From the NCBI GenBank assembly GCA_051453625.1, contig JBOZIK010000001.1, positions 232,853,978-232,917,977 on the forward strand: a stretch of DNA of 64,000 bases, in the 5' to 3' direction. The DNA is from Welwitschia mirabilis. Its lineage: Eukaryota > Gnetophyta > Gnetopsida > Welwitschiales. The notes under the pieces were generated by a model, which was given only the letters and a program-made list of their open reading frames with translations, did not search any database and had not been told where the DNA came from. Both the position numbers and the translations under genes were made by a program. This document shows positions 1 to 11,430 of the stretch, one piece after another (the stretch's first letter is position 1; each line of letters begins with the position of its first letter).

Positions 1-250
1 TTGAGCTAATTTATATTTAAGATTCTCATAAAGGTCTATAAAATTAAGTTGATAAAAAATACAATAAGAGTTATAAAATACATCAATAGGTAAAACACAA
101 ACCTTTTCATCTACAAGTTCATAAGGTAAAAAACTAAGAGAATTACACCGAGTAGTATGATAAGCTTAAAGAACATCACTAAGCTTAGAAGTCTAAGATT
201 TTTATTAACAATAACAAGTCTTTATAGCATTTTTTTTAATTTCTCTATTT
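1..250 (-). pseudogene. Integrase C-terminal remnant, copy A
   Basis: These bases align with copy B at about 10540-10788, just downstream (in element orientation) of the third integrase catalytic position. No long frame is open. The rest of the integrase falls in the N-run 251-1010. That 760-base run agrees closely with the roughly 750 bases separating the matching points in copy B (10789 to 11539), so the gap size is believable and the missing sequence should be integrase core and linker. Confidence 0.6.
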
Positions 251-1010
251 NNNNNNNNNNNNNNNNNNNNNNNNNNNNNNNNNNNNNNNNNNNNNNNNNN
301 NNNNNNNNNNNNNNNNNNNNNNNNNNNNNNNNNNNNNNNNNNNNNNNNNNNNNNNNNNNNNNNNNNNNNNNNNNNNNNNNNNNNNNNNNNNNNNNNNNNN
401 NNNNNNNNNNNNNNNNNNNNNNNNNNNNNNNNNNNNNNNNNNNNNNNNNNNNNNNNNNNNNNNNNNNNNNNNNNNNNNNNNNNNNNNNNNNNNNNNNNNN
501 NNNNNNNNNNNNNNNNNNNNNNNNNNNNNNNNNNNNNNNNNNNNNNNNNNNNNNNNNNNNNNNNNNNNNNNNNNNNNNNNNNNNNNNNNNNNNNNNNNNN
601 NNNNNNNNNNNNNNNNNNNNNNNNNNNNNNNNNNNNNNNNNNNNNNNNNNNNNNNNNNNNNNNNNNNNNNNNNNNNNNNNNNNNNNNNNNNNNNNNNNNN
701 NNNNNNNNNNNNNNNNNNNNNNNNNNNNNNNNNNNNNNNNNNNNNNNNNNNNNNNNNNNNNNNNNNNNNNNNNNNNNNNNNNNNNNNNNNNNNNNNNNNN
801 NNNNNNNNNNNNNNNNNNNNNNNNNNNNNNNNNNNNNNNNNNNNNNNNNNNNNNNNNNNNNNNNNNNNNNNNNNNNNNNNNNNNNNNNNNNNNNNNNNNN
901 NNNNNNNNNNNNNNNNNNNNNNNNNNNNNNNNNNNNNNNNNNNNNNNNNNNNNNNNNNNNNNNNNNNNNNNNNNNNNNNNNNNNNNNNNNNNNNNNNNNN
1001 NNNNNNNNNN
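251..1010. other. Assembly gap (760 N)
   Basis: Unsequenced. By collinearity with copy B it should contain the integrase core of copy A. Apparent open frames across it are artefacts of N translation. Confidence 0.95.
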
Positions 1011-2200
1011 TATAAGATCATTAAGAGAGGAATAAAGATAAAAGAAATAGTCAATAATACTATTATGCTTTCCTGCTTTATTAATGATGTTCAAATTAAA
1101 TTATTTCATAAGAAGGATCCATCTAATAAGTATAACACTCAACTATTTCTTGGTCATAAGGTATCAAATTGTAGCATGATTAGTATAAATATTCATATAA
1201 AAGTCTAAAAGATAATGTCTAAGCATATTAAGATAAAACATAATTGCTAACATTTCTTTCTCTATAGTAGTATAATTCATTTAAACTTTAGATAGAGTTT
1301 TACTACGATAAGATAAAACTTTAAAATAATTTCCATACTTTTGACCAAATACCTCACCCATGGCAAAATTACTAGCATCACACATTAAATCAAAATATTT
1401 ATTCTAATTAAATCCCATTATAATAGGAGAAGAAGAGATTTTATCTTTAAGTGTATCAAAAGAAAGCTAAAAAGATTCATTCTAATCAAATTTTAGCTTC
1501 TTTTTCAAGTAATGAATGAAGGGGTTTATAAATTTTTGCATAATCTTAAATAAACCAATAATCAAAATCATAATAATCAAGAAAGGATCAAACTTATTTT
1601 ACATTGGTTGGAGGAGTTAGATTTTTAATGATACTAATCTTTTTATGTTTATTCTAAGTACTTTATAAAAAAATGATGACCTAAAACAAGTCCACTATGA
1701 ACTAAAAAGAAATTTTTTTCCAAAATCAAAGGTAGGCCACGAGAAATGCATCGATCAAGGACTTTTCCTAATCTTTTAAAGTTNNNNNNNNNNNNNNNNN
1801 NNNNNNNNNNNNNNNNNNNNNNNNNNNNNNNNNNNNNNNNNNNNNNNNNNNNNNNNNNNNNNNNNNNNNNNNNNNNNNNNNNNNNNNNNNNNNNNNNAGC
1901 TTGATCATCACTAGCAATACAAATCTTATTGTAATCACTATATTCATACAGAAAATAATAAAAAGCACATTCTTGAATTCTATTAAGTATTAATCAAAAA
2001 AAGGTAAAGGACAATGGTTTTTTTGGGTTACTTCATTTAATTTTCTAAAATTAATGCACATCCCCCATTTCCCATCTTTCTTAGGTACTACCATTAAAAG
2101 GCTAACCAACTAGCTATCACCTATAGCATAAATGATTTCAGCATCCATTAACTTCATGATTTCATCTTTTATGACTTGTCTAAGGGCTATATTTGATCTA
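1011..2200 (-). pseudogene. Reverse transcriptase-RNase H remnant, copy A
   Basis: Minus-strand coding debris of the pol RT and RNase H domains. The RT N-terminal part (about 2200-2045) reads VIKDEIMKLMDAEIIYA, then VVPKKDGKWGMCINFRKLN, the typical approach to the RT palm. Near 1945-1898 SDYNKICIASDDQA precedes the N-run 1784-1897, which hides the catalytic aspartate pair. After the gap come NFKRLGKVLDRCISRGLPL and a connection segment. Around 1400-1290 the RNase H motif CDASNFAMGEVFGQ is readable. Several stops and frame changes interrupt it. Copy B keeps the part missing here. Confidence 0.85.
1784..1897. other. Assembly gap (114 N) in the RT core
   Basis: Replaces the RT segment that holds the catalytic aspartates of copy A. 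The matching stretch in copy B (about 12301-12497) is longer, near 190 bases, so either the gap is undersized or copy A carries a deletion here. Confidence 0.9.
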
Positions 2201-2668
2201 TGTTAGGGTTTTCTAATAAGTTTTGCATTTTCTTCAAGGTATATTTTATGTTAGATAATAGAGGTAGAAATGGCTGTTAAATCTTTATGAAAACAAGCAA
2301 ATGAATTAACCTTAGATTTTAAAAGTGAGATCAAAATTGACTCTTATTGAGGGAATAGATTTTTTGTTTATTATCAAAGGTTTTAGATTTAAGTTTAAAT
2401 TTTTATTTTCTATTAAATTTTCATGAAAATTGATTGTCATCTTAGATTGTTATCTAGATTGCAATAGTGGATGACCACCTTCAAAATAAAAAGTCTTAGA
2501 TTTTCTTAGATCTTGGATTTCTACACAGTTAACAGATTTATTTTTTCTTCTCTTATGATTAAAATAATTAGTTCCTCAATTTTTAAAATTAAGTTAATCA
2601 TCATTGGAAATTTTCCAGCTATCTACTCTAAGTGAATCATTAAACAAAGTTGGCTCATAAAGCATTGA

Positions 2669-3160
2669 TCATCTTTCTTTAAGTGGACGATGTTGTAGAA
2701 ATAAAATAGGTTTAATCTTTTCTTCAACTCTCAAATCATCAACTAAATCTTCTTTAGCAGTGTTAAATACTCTTATTGTGAACTTCTTATTCCCTAAATA
2801 ACATTTCATCATTCCTATTCTAGTATCAATAGTGCAATGGGATATTGCATAAAAAGCTCTACATAGAAGTAATGGATAACCATTGTTATGTTTAAATTCA
2901 ATCACAACCACATCTATAGGGTAGAATGATTCTTTTATTTGAATCACTAGATATTTTATTATGTCTAAAGATTTTTTTATTAATGTATTTGCTAACTCTA
3001 AGACAATGCTTATAGGCCCAATTATACTTTATAGTCCAAGTGATTGACAAATGTGTAAGGGTATAATGTTGACACTTGTTCCTATATCAATCAAGACGTT
3101 CTTTATTCTTTTATTTTCTTCTAAAGTAATACTAACAGTTACTACCCCTTGATTTTTAAA
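2669..3160 (-). pseudogene. Aspartic protease domain, copy A
   Basis: Retroviral-type aspartic protease that would cut the gag-pol polyprotein. It is the best-preserved coding block of copy A: one frame runs from about 3160 to 2669 with a single internal stop. The active-site motif DIGTS is followed by VNIIPL, with the aspartate codon at 3086-3088. The second half reads FYPIDVVVIEF, then a PLLLCRAF segment where the family flap and LGRPF region lies, then KKFTIRVFN. The C-terminal stretch EEKIKPILFLQHRPLKER is the linker to RT and is nearly the same in copy B. The methionine at 2945-2947 is internal, not a true start. Confidence 0.87.
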
Positions 3161-3249
3161 CTTTGAACATTGCTATAAGAGTAAGTTGCTTATCGATTAG
3201 GGTAGGAAGACTTTTCTAGATATAGTTCATTTCTGTTTCCTCCTAATTA

Positions 3250-4942
3250 GATCTTTCCATAACTTAGAATATTTAGGATTCTCTTGCAAGAGTTTCTAAA
3301 ATGGTAGATTTATACTCACATCTTACATTAATACTTTAAGATGTTTATTAAATATAGGATTAGTGTCAATCTTTGAAGCCAAGGGGTAGCAGGTTTCTTA
3401 CCTTTTTCTTAAGAAGAATTTTTATTTTTATCCTTTAAAGGAGAAGGGAAAGAATTATTTTCTAAAATTTTAATATTTTTTTCTTCTTCATCATTATTAC
3501 TACTTTGAGATGTTGAAGCCTCATGGGTAGGAGGTATTGTATCATTTTCACTTCTTATCATAATCTTATAATATTTCTTAACTTCATTAGGTTTTGTAGA
3601 GGTTTAATTGCAAGTGATCCTTTTGGTTTTTCATTAGCAAACATAGTTTGTTATAAAAAACTTATAAGATTTTTAATGGTGGAATTTGTTTTCTCTTAGG
3701 TTTTTAATAACTCATCAATGGAATTTCTAAGTAAATAATTCTAATTTTATGAGTTGGATGTACTTGCTTGATTATTGGAGTTTTTTGATTAGAAATTTAC
3801 ATTCTAAATGGTTGGAAATTAGAATGATTTTGCTTGAAAGTTTTTAAATTTATTTTTAAAATATTGGAAATTTGGTTGTCCATTTATCCTAGGTTGAAAA
3901 TTGTTTTGATTTTGATACTGATTTTGATTTGAATACCTTTGATTAAAAGCATACACCTCTTTATAAATCTTTTTTTAATATGTTGACAATAAAGGATAAT
4001 ATTTCATCACATGTTAGTTATCTTCACATAAATCACAAGTTGAAACTACAACTATAGTCTTTTCTATTCTCACCTTAGCATCTAATATAATCTGAGTGTA
4101 TTTCTTTAGAGTTGTAGTGAAATACTTTATGAAATTAGTTGGTTATTTTTTAGTTTTTAAATTCCTCCTTCTCTTACTTAACCTTCTTAAGATCTTAAAT
4201 GATTTGGCCTCCTGTATGATTTTCTTTAGATGAGTGTTTAGGCCAAGTTTGAGTCACTTCGACTAACTCTTCCAATACCCTTCATGCATTTTATAATGTA
4301 ATATTCATTAAATTTTCTCCACACAAAAAATATACAAGTTGATTTATTTGACTATTAAGTCCACTATGAAAATATTCTATTAATTCTTCTTAAGAAAAAA
4401 CATCTACAGTCTTAGAACATAAAGCAATAAAAAATATCTCATAGGTGGAGGCATAATCTTCATTAGGCTATTGTTGAAAGTTATTTACTTCTTTTTTTCA
4501 TTTTCTTATGGTAGTTCCACTCATAAATCTCTTTATAAATGCTTCTTAAACTTGTTTCCATGTTTTTAAACTCTTATGTGAAATATTTCTCAACCATAGT
4601 CTAGCTTTTTCTTTTAAAGAGATGAGAAAAATTACCATATAAGTATGATCACTAATTCTTTTCTTAAAATTTTTGAAAGTAAGTACTAACTATTCAATTT
4701 TGGCAATATGTTATAAAGGATCTTCATTATTTTCTCCATTAAATATAGGGTAATCATTCAGATTTCTATGTTTGATATCATCAATAGGAGGTAAATCTTT
4801 GGATTTAATATTTCTTATTATCTATAAGCTCTCTGAGGATGATATTATCATTAGGATTTATTGGCGTAGTAATAGTGCTTTCACTAACAATAAGGGGATT
4901 AGACAAAGTGACGTGATTTTGCTTTTGTGATGAACTAGACAT
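3250..4942 (-). pseudogene. gag remnant, copy A
   Basis: Decayed capsid/nucleocapsid gene. The start at 4942 begins MSSSSQKQNHVTLSN and is matched by copy B at 15462. The core around 4650-4480 reads LWLRNISHKSLKTWKQV then EAFIKRFMSGTTIRK, the usual retrotransposon gag signature. A CX2CX4HX4C-type zinc knuckle lies at 3996-4037 (CDLCEDN, stop, HVMKYY), but the last cysteine position is tyrosine. A Gln/Asn-rich stretch (NQNQYQNQNNFQPR) follows near 3945-3890. Many stops are TAA or TAG where glutamine would be expected. Not functional. Confidence 0.8.
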
Positions 4943-5538
4943 ATTGATAAAATGATTTTCTTCTAAATTATCTTCTAAAAAATTTTCTTTTACAAAATTA
5001 GATTCTGAAATAATAAATATAGAAATTTATTATTATGTAATTTTTGAAATACTTTGCATATGTGGTATGTGTACTTAAGTTAAATTTGAAGTTGATCAAA
5101 TTTTCTTAGATGTTTTCCTCAATGAACAACTGCTCTCTTTAATATTTCTCTTTCTTACTAGATTTTACCGTATCCCAGCATGCTCAGTTTTATGTTTTAG
5201 TGCACATCATCCATGTGGTTATTTAGATGATATTTCTAGATAATAGGACATACAAAAAAACCAAAAACAAAAAATGCAGAAAAACAGAAGCACAAAATAA
5301 TAGAAACTAAAAACACTAAAATAGACTGTCATTCTCTTGAATCATCTAGATGATAGACGGGATGATAGGAAAAATCCTAATTTTTATGAAAGTAAAAAAA
5401 AAAAATCAAAACACACAGGCCATCATCACTGCACATTATCCAAATGATGAAGTGGATGACAAAGCATTTATTTTAGAATGCTAAATGAAAACTACAAAAA
5501 GAAAAACCTATACTACTATTGTTAAAAATATAGTACTA
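4943..5538 (-). other. Leader of copy A with three palindromic modules
   Basis: Non-coding leader between primer site (lost in the gap) and gag. It contains three related palindromic modules at about 5205-5232, 5326-5368 and 5419-5460. The middle one shows outer arms CTGTCATTC and GGATGATAG around the inner palindrome ATCATCTAGATGAT. Copies B and C carry the same arrangement. Confidence 0.65.
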
Positions 5539-5638
5539 NNNNNNNNNNNNNNNNNNNNNNNNNNNNNNNNNNNNNNNNNNNNNNNNNNNNNNNNNNNNNN
5601 NNNNNNNNNNNNNNNNNNNNNNNNNNNNNNNNNNNNNN
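5539..5638. other. Assembly gap (100 N, placeholder length)
   Basis: The left edge matches copy B near 16041 and the right edge matches 16741. If the two are collinear, about 700 bases are missing: the primer site of copy A and the inner 600 bases of the LTR. The 100-base length is therefore a placeholder. Confidence 0.85.
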
Positions 5639-6305
5639 AGTAGTAGCACTTCAATAAAGACTACATATCCCAACACCAAGGAAGATATCTCATTGAAACA
5701 ACAATGGATGGACCTCTAGTCTTTCAATATACTATGATGATAATTTCTAGTGTAGATGAAGATAAAAGCAGAGTCAAAGGTGGAGGACGTATTCATTACA
5801 AAAAAAATTCTAAAATCAGAAAAAAAACTAACAGATGTGTGAATAATCCTAACAATAATGTAAGAATGTGTGAGATAAATGGATAGAATTTATTGAAGTT
5901 TGGTGAAGTGTTTATCTCAAGTATTATCCTATTGGTCATCTAGGTATAATAATAGATGATGCCACCTCATATGAGTTCTACATTAGCTAACAGATAGATT
6001 TAGTCAACATCATTCTTAGCTTAAGTATTTTTATCACTCTACAGTCATTCAGATAATAAGATGGGTGATAAGCTATTCTAAAGTATTTCATGTGTCGCAT
6101 TAGGCTCTTTGTTTGCAAGAATTTTTCTTTATTTAGAAAATATTATAAATTTCTTCAAATGTTGTAAAATGTAATGAAGATTGCATGTTTTTTTATCAGT
6201 TATCTAAGCTCTCCATTATTGTCAAAACTCATCATAAATGTGCCTAATGTCTTGTAAAACTAGTCAAAATACCCTATTAAATACATACAATTTAGTAGTA
6301 CAACA
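5639..6305 (-). repeat. LTR of the A/B family (outer 667 bases)
   Basis: Aligns end to end with 16741-17407, the outer half of the copy B 5' LTR; both spans are 667 bases. The outer end is TACAACA on the plus strand, so the LTR begins TGTTGTA on the minus strand. Directly outside it (6306 onward) is a polypurine tract, not a target duplication. This LTR is therefore the 3' LTR of copy B. To its left is the leader of copy A, so it also occupies the 5' LTR position of copy A. Confidence 0.8.
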
Positions 6306-6325
6306 TAGCCCTCCACTTAGCCTTA
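6306..6325 (-). other. Polypurine tract of copy B
   Basis: On the minus strand this reads AAGTGGAGGGCTA directly before the LTR start TGTTG. The stretch further upstream (GGGACTGATAAGGC) is matched in element C at 35888-35900. It is the expected plus-strand priming site next to a 3' LTR. Confidence 0.7.
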
Positions 6326-6849
6326 TCAGTCCCTAGTAAAATTAGGTAAACAATAATGATTATGAGTCAAATTATATAATAATAAGTGAACTAAGAAACT
6401 ATGAAATAAACTTAGAAAGATTTTTAGGAATCTTAGAATGTAGGATAGAAAAGTCAAAAATATATAATTGAACATTTTACTTATATAGTACACTAGCCGA
6501 ATTTCATCCTATTAGTCATTCAAATGATGTAAGGGATGATAGGTAGAAAAAACGTTCTTGAAAAATAGACATTAAACATACTAATAATTAATATCCCTCT
6601 AATAAAATGTATAGTAGATAAGAGATAATCATGGATAATTCAAATAGTTCTCATCATTAATTTTAAAAGTATGCATAAAAATCCAACAATAAAAACATGT
6701 ACCATGATAATAGTCAAAAATAAGATGTCTATATATATATGAGTTTTCTACAATAAATGAAGGATAAGATACAAAAATGAGAAGCCATTTTCCTCATCGA
6801 GTATTGAGGAATTCTTGCTAAACAATAGGCTTTAATATAGGAGAAGAGG

Positions 6850-8035
6850 AAGAATTCTTAGAATTGGTAGGAAAACAATGGTACAATGATGTTATGCTAG
6901 TCCACATCATTTCATCTCCCTATACCCATACTATCTTTAGAAGATCCACCATCAGAGTGTGATCTATTTGTAAGATGTGCTATCACATATTCATAAGCTA
7001 TTCCTTAGTGTATTTCACTCTTCTCTTAACCATATAAATCCTCTACTCTAATGTAGATATGCCTTGGTATAAAATTGCTCTAATAGTCTCAGTGGTCTCT
7101 ACTAGTAGGGTCTAAAACTACTCAACTAAAGTACTAATTACAGTCTCTAAACCTAAGGTTTCTTTACCTCTTCTGGTACCTATATTCCTATGTTCTATAG
7201 GTAACAAATTAAATTCTATATGTGTATAAATCACTACTTGTTTATAGGCTCTAGTATACTAAAGTATCTAAACATAGCTGAGATGAGACATAGATATCTT
7301 AGAGTCTGAAGCTATCGTGCCTCTACCATAAACCTAATCCTCCTCCATATAAATGTGAATAGGTCTGTTTGCTTAACCTACTTGAACATTATCAGTATTT
7401 GCAAGTGGACCACCATGGTATGACTATTATGAAAAGATGGGTTGATGTTATAAACTAGTCCTCTATGCAAAATTCAATAGGTAGGAGTTAATTATATCAC
7501 TAAAACACTCCACCTATCTAATGTTAAATCTGTTAATATATCTAATGTTACACTATGCATACAATATTCCTCCATCCCACTTGTTGAATGTATATGAACA
7601 CTTCTAATACCATAGAGATTTGTCATTGGTATAATATGATTTGGGAGATGGTAATATCATGCCCAGAATTTTGACTATAATCATATCCACTAGCTATCCA
7701 CGAGCACTAAGGCAATGCTCTAAGAGCATGGTGTTATAGAATTCCCTGGTCTCAGATACATACTATGTTCCTATGCATCTAAAATCCCTAAGAGTTGTAA
7801 GTCTGTAAACATTTGATCTATCACTAGCTCTAATCAAGTCATGAAATCCTTGAAGTGTCTCTCAACATGAATAGTATCTGTCTCAATAGTGAGATATCTA
7901 ACATGTTGATGTGCGGGATGTATTGGCTCTACATGCTCAACCTTTAATGATGTTAGTGGGCATGCCTCCTATTCAATAGCTTCAACCTCAGCTTCAACCT
8001 ATCTAGTTCTACATGTGCATGGCCTACGGAGGCAT
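6850..8035 (-). pseudogene. Post-pol coding remnant of copy B, function unknown
   Basis: Minus-strand sequence visibly richer in G+C than its surroundings, with long stretches readable between transition-type stops. Examples are RRGKETLGLETVISTLVE, TTETIRAILYQGISTLE and ETDTIHVERHFKDFMT. Athila elements commonly carry an extra reading frame between pol and the 3' LTR, sometimes called env-like, and this lies exactly there. I see no clear signal peptide, membrane anchor or other diagnostic motif, so the name env-like would rest on position only. It could also be an acquired host fragment. Confidence 0.45.
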
Positions 8036-9549
8036 AAATTCATAATATGTCATGTGAGATTTAATGGATATAGCTAAAATATATCATTTGAATGTTTGAA
8101 ATGGCACAAAAATTAGTTTAAAAATGTGTATTACCTAGTCATGTAAAAAAAGGTGAACAAGATAAAAAGTTGAAAATTGTATTTTAGGGGGTATCTACAT
8201 AAGGTGAAAAATAAAGGTGCTCAAATGAAAAATCTAATCCAATAAAAACATAGAGCACATAGTTTTGATCAATTTACCTTAAAGGACTAGTATATTTTAA
8301 CTTATGGTTTATGTAAAAATAAGTTTTAAATTTAAAAATCTAATTTTATCTTGTAAAATACACAATTCATTATAACTTTTAAAATATGTGGTGAAACTAA
8401 AATTCATAAGTTGTTAATTAAATAGCTCAAAAAACTAAATAACATATGTGAATACTACACATTGAAAGGCTAAGAAATGGAGAAACAATTGAAAAAATAA
8501 AGGAAAGAGAAACATACCTCATTTTTAAAAACTCATTAAAATCTTCAAATCTAGTGGACTAATTTAGTCAAGACAAGTTCTAGCATGTTAACAGGGACCA
8601 TGGACACTATTTTCTCTCAAGAGAAAGGGTGAAAATAATAGAGAATGAAAGAAAAATGAGAAAAAAAAAAATTGATACCATCGTTTTATTACACTTTTAT
8701 CCGGTCATGTCATTTAGAAGAGAGCTCTAGGATGACTATTAGAAAAAATCTTAATGTCATTTCCTTTATCGTCTAGGTGAATACATGGATGATGGGACTT
8801 TGAAAATGTTCTCAATAATGAAAATCTTAACCAACCAACTTAGGCTCAAATATCAGTGTGAACATATTAAAATGTATCAGAAAGTATTGAAAAAGAGGGA
8901 ATGATGAAGAGTTATGATAAATTAGGAAGATGAGAAAAATGCAAAATAATTGAAAAATAAGATAATTAAACATACTAAGTAGGATGAAATCTATCAAATA
9001 AAAGTTTAACAAATGTGTCTAAATTGATAAATAATCCTAAAAATATGTAGAACTCCAAAACATTCAAAGGAAATTCATAAAAATCATGAATAATAAGTTA
9101 AGTTTATCTAATTAAAATGCTAAATGAAAATCAACTATTATTAAAAGAGATGACATGAAGAATAACAAAAAACCTACTGAATGATAAGATTCGAGGCGAG
9201 GATGAGAAAGTATGAAAAAGGCTTTAAAATAATGAACTAAAGAATCAAAGAAAAAGTAGAATGAAAATAGATACAAGGAACATGAAAAAGATAGCTTACC
9301 TACCCTAAATTTTAACCTAGCAAACTCCCTTGAAAGACACCATAAAGTCACAAGAGTAAAAATGCATGATAAAATGTATTGACTCTCTAAATTTTTACTC
9401 AAAAGGTAGTGGTTATAATGAGACCAAATATTAAATGCATAGAATAATAAATGATAAGATCAAAGGCTTCTTAAAAGTGAACTCATCCATTCACACCCTA
9501 AAACACACTTGAATCCTCAAAAGTGAAGTGATTAAGTGAGAATACTAGG
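8036..9549 (-). other. Post-pol region of copy B, no clear gene
   Basis: Lies between the shared block at 9550-9725 and the coding-like remnant to the left. Short frames occur (for example 9402-9112 on the minus strand, hydrophobic and low complexity) but none shows a known motif. A related palindromic sequence lies at about 8750-8800. I regard the stretch as non-coding internal element sequence. Confidence 0.4.
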
Positions 9550-9725
9550 GAACTAGGAAATAAATAATGCTTTTGATGATATCAAAAACACCATTGATCT
9601 CATATTATCAAAGATTTATTACTATTTTTCATGATGAGGGGAGTGCAACTATAGTCAGAAAAGTAAGGACCCACAAAGCATGGCCAACTAATCCCCTAGT
9701 GGAGTTTCAGTAGCCATCAACATTA
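9550..9725 (-). repeat. Post-pol block shared with element C
   Basis: The reverse complement matches element C at about 34225-34380, including GGCCATGCT, GGGTCCTTACT, the CACTCCCCT stretch and the following ATCATG. In both elements it precedes about 1.5 kb or more of non-coding sequence before the polypurine tract. It shows that B and C are related outside their LTRs too. Function unknown. Confidence 0.65.
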
Positions 9726-10199
9726 CTAAGGATTACTTTTAAAAAAAAATTCCTCAATCTAGTGGGACATAATAACAATCATTTTTATTTTTTTAGTATA
9801 AATACAATAGGTAATAGTCATTATTTTCTATTTTTTTTGTTAAAATAATTCCCATATGATCACACACTAAAAAAGATAAAAGTAAATAAGTGAGATGAAA
9901 GCCAGGAAAAAATACACCTAAGTAATCATAGATCTCACACCATTTGAAAAAAAAAAAGCAAAAGAACTAAGGCATCTTCCTTCAAAGTGAAATTCATGAC
10001 ATGGAAATGTCTTAAGATTGAATGAATCCAATCTTATTGGTATAAAATGCCTAAGTATTAATACTATCATAAAAACTTTATAAAGCAAACACATAAGTCA
10101 AGTTTTAAAAATGATCAAGTAACACCATAAAATATATCAAAGAAATAAGCTAAAAGAGAACTCAGAAAATGATAGGGAGGAAGTCCTCATGATTGAGAA
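9726..10199 (-). other. Spacer between integrase and post-pol block of copy B
   Basis: A-rich sequence with several runs of A. No motif or open frame that I can assign. Confidence 0.4.
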
Positions 10200-11115
10200 A
10201 ATCACCAAAACAATTTCTTCTATTATGTTTAAGATTGTATCAAAATATTTGTTTGTTTATTTTCAACCTTTGTTCATTAACTTTGTAAATCTTCTTAGAT
10301 TCTAAGTCAGAAATCTCAATAGAGATATTAGAATGTACTTTTACTATAATATAAGGACCTAATCATTTAGAAGTCAACTTGTTATTAGAAAATGTACTCT
10401 AGTATTATATATGAGGATAAGTTAACTAGGTTCAAACTTTTTATGAAGCAACTTCCTATCATGTTTGAACTTGGCTTGGGTTATATGAATTAATTAATAA
10501 TGTATAGAACAAGTATGTTTTTAATTTAGGTAATTAAGTTAGGATAATCTATGTTTAAGATTCTTATGAAGATCTACAAGATTAAGTGAATGATAAGAAT
10601 GATAATAATTATAACACAAATTAACAGATAAAACACAAACTTTTCCATATACAAGTCCATAGAGTGAAAACAAAGAGAATTATATCAAGTAGTATGGTAA
10701 GATCAAAGAACATTATTAAGCTTAAAAGATTAAGATTTCTTATTAATAGAGATAAGTTTTTAAATAATCTTTTTTAATTTCTCTATTTGCATTTTTAGCT
10801 TAATCATTGATTTGTGAATGATAAGCATAAGCTACTCTATGTTCTATTCCAATGAATAAAAGAATTTTTCTAAAAAGTTGATTAATAAAATGATTTTCTT
10901 TATCAATAATAATGATTGTAAGAAAACTAAAACATTAAAAATATGAGTTCTAAGAAAAGTACAAATAGTTTAGGCATCATTTATAAAAGTAGGAATAGCA
11001 TTAAACCATTTAGTAACATAATCAACAATAATTAAAATATATCTTTTATCATTAGAAGGTGATCTCATAGGATCTATAAAATCAATTTACCAATAATCAC
11101 ATTCAAGAATAGGTT
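10200..11115 (-). pseudogene. Integrase remnant, copy B
   Basis: Integrase that would join element cDNA to host DNA. The core reads W, stop, IDFIDPM, then YILIIVDYVTKWFNAIP. The first catalytic aspartate is at 11081-11083. The second, in DKENHF, is at 10902-10904 in another frame, so a small indel separates them. From it, a further 35 codons lead to position 10794-10796, where the family glutamate is replaced by lysine (AAA), followed by NANREIKK. Spacing is that of a DD35E integrase. The Glu to Lys change is one G to A transition and would abolish catalysis, apart from the stops. The region left of about 10790 is the decayed C-terminal domain. Confidence 0.87.
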
Positions 11116-11430
11116 TAAGGGGTAATTCTTGAGAATAAATAAGATTACTATAACATGGAGAAGCATTACACCTTCTAGCAAAATCAAAGAAATCCTAGAA
11201 AAGACTAGACCAATAAAAATTAGAGTGAAAGATTTCTATAGCTATTTTCTATCTACTAAAATGACCTTTAAAATACCACCATGATAAAGATAAAGGATGT
11301 CAAAGTTTTCTCATTCAAGCATATATTTTCACATGATTTGATCTTTATACATATGGTACAGATGTTACTCTATTAATTCATAAACACCTATTTAATGGAA
11401 AAAGGATTTTCTTTAATTATAAGTCCTATG

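Larger units (their letters stand above)
1..5538 (-). mobile_element. Athila-type Ty3/gypsy copy A, internal region (partial)
   Basis: Decayed internal region of an LTR retrotransposon on the minus strand, running from leader (right) through gag, protease, RT and RNase H into integrase, where the window begins. It is collinear with copy B at an offset of about 10.5 kb: the gag start codons are at 4942 and 15462, and the protease aspartates at 3086-3088 and 13595-13597. The assignment to the Athila side of Ty3/gypsy rests on the protease, RT and RNase H motifs, and on the tRNA-Asp-type primer site of the sister copy. Two N-runs remove most of the integrase and the RT catalytic core. Stops occur throughout, so it cannot be functional. 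Its 3' LTR lies outside the window. Confidence 0.85.

Noticed and set aside
157-1094. Long apparent frames on both strands through 251-1010, and likewise across 23963-24953 and 33148-33897
   Set aside because: They consist almost wholly of N and carry no sequence information.
8827-9402. Hydrophobic minus-strand frames of 61 and 96 codons
   Set aside because: Low-complexity Phe/Leu/Ile content expected from A+T-rich DNA, no motif, and inside a decayed element.
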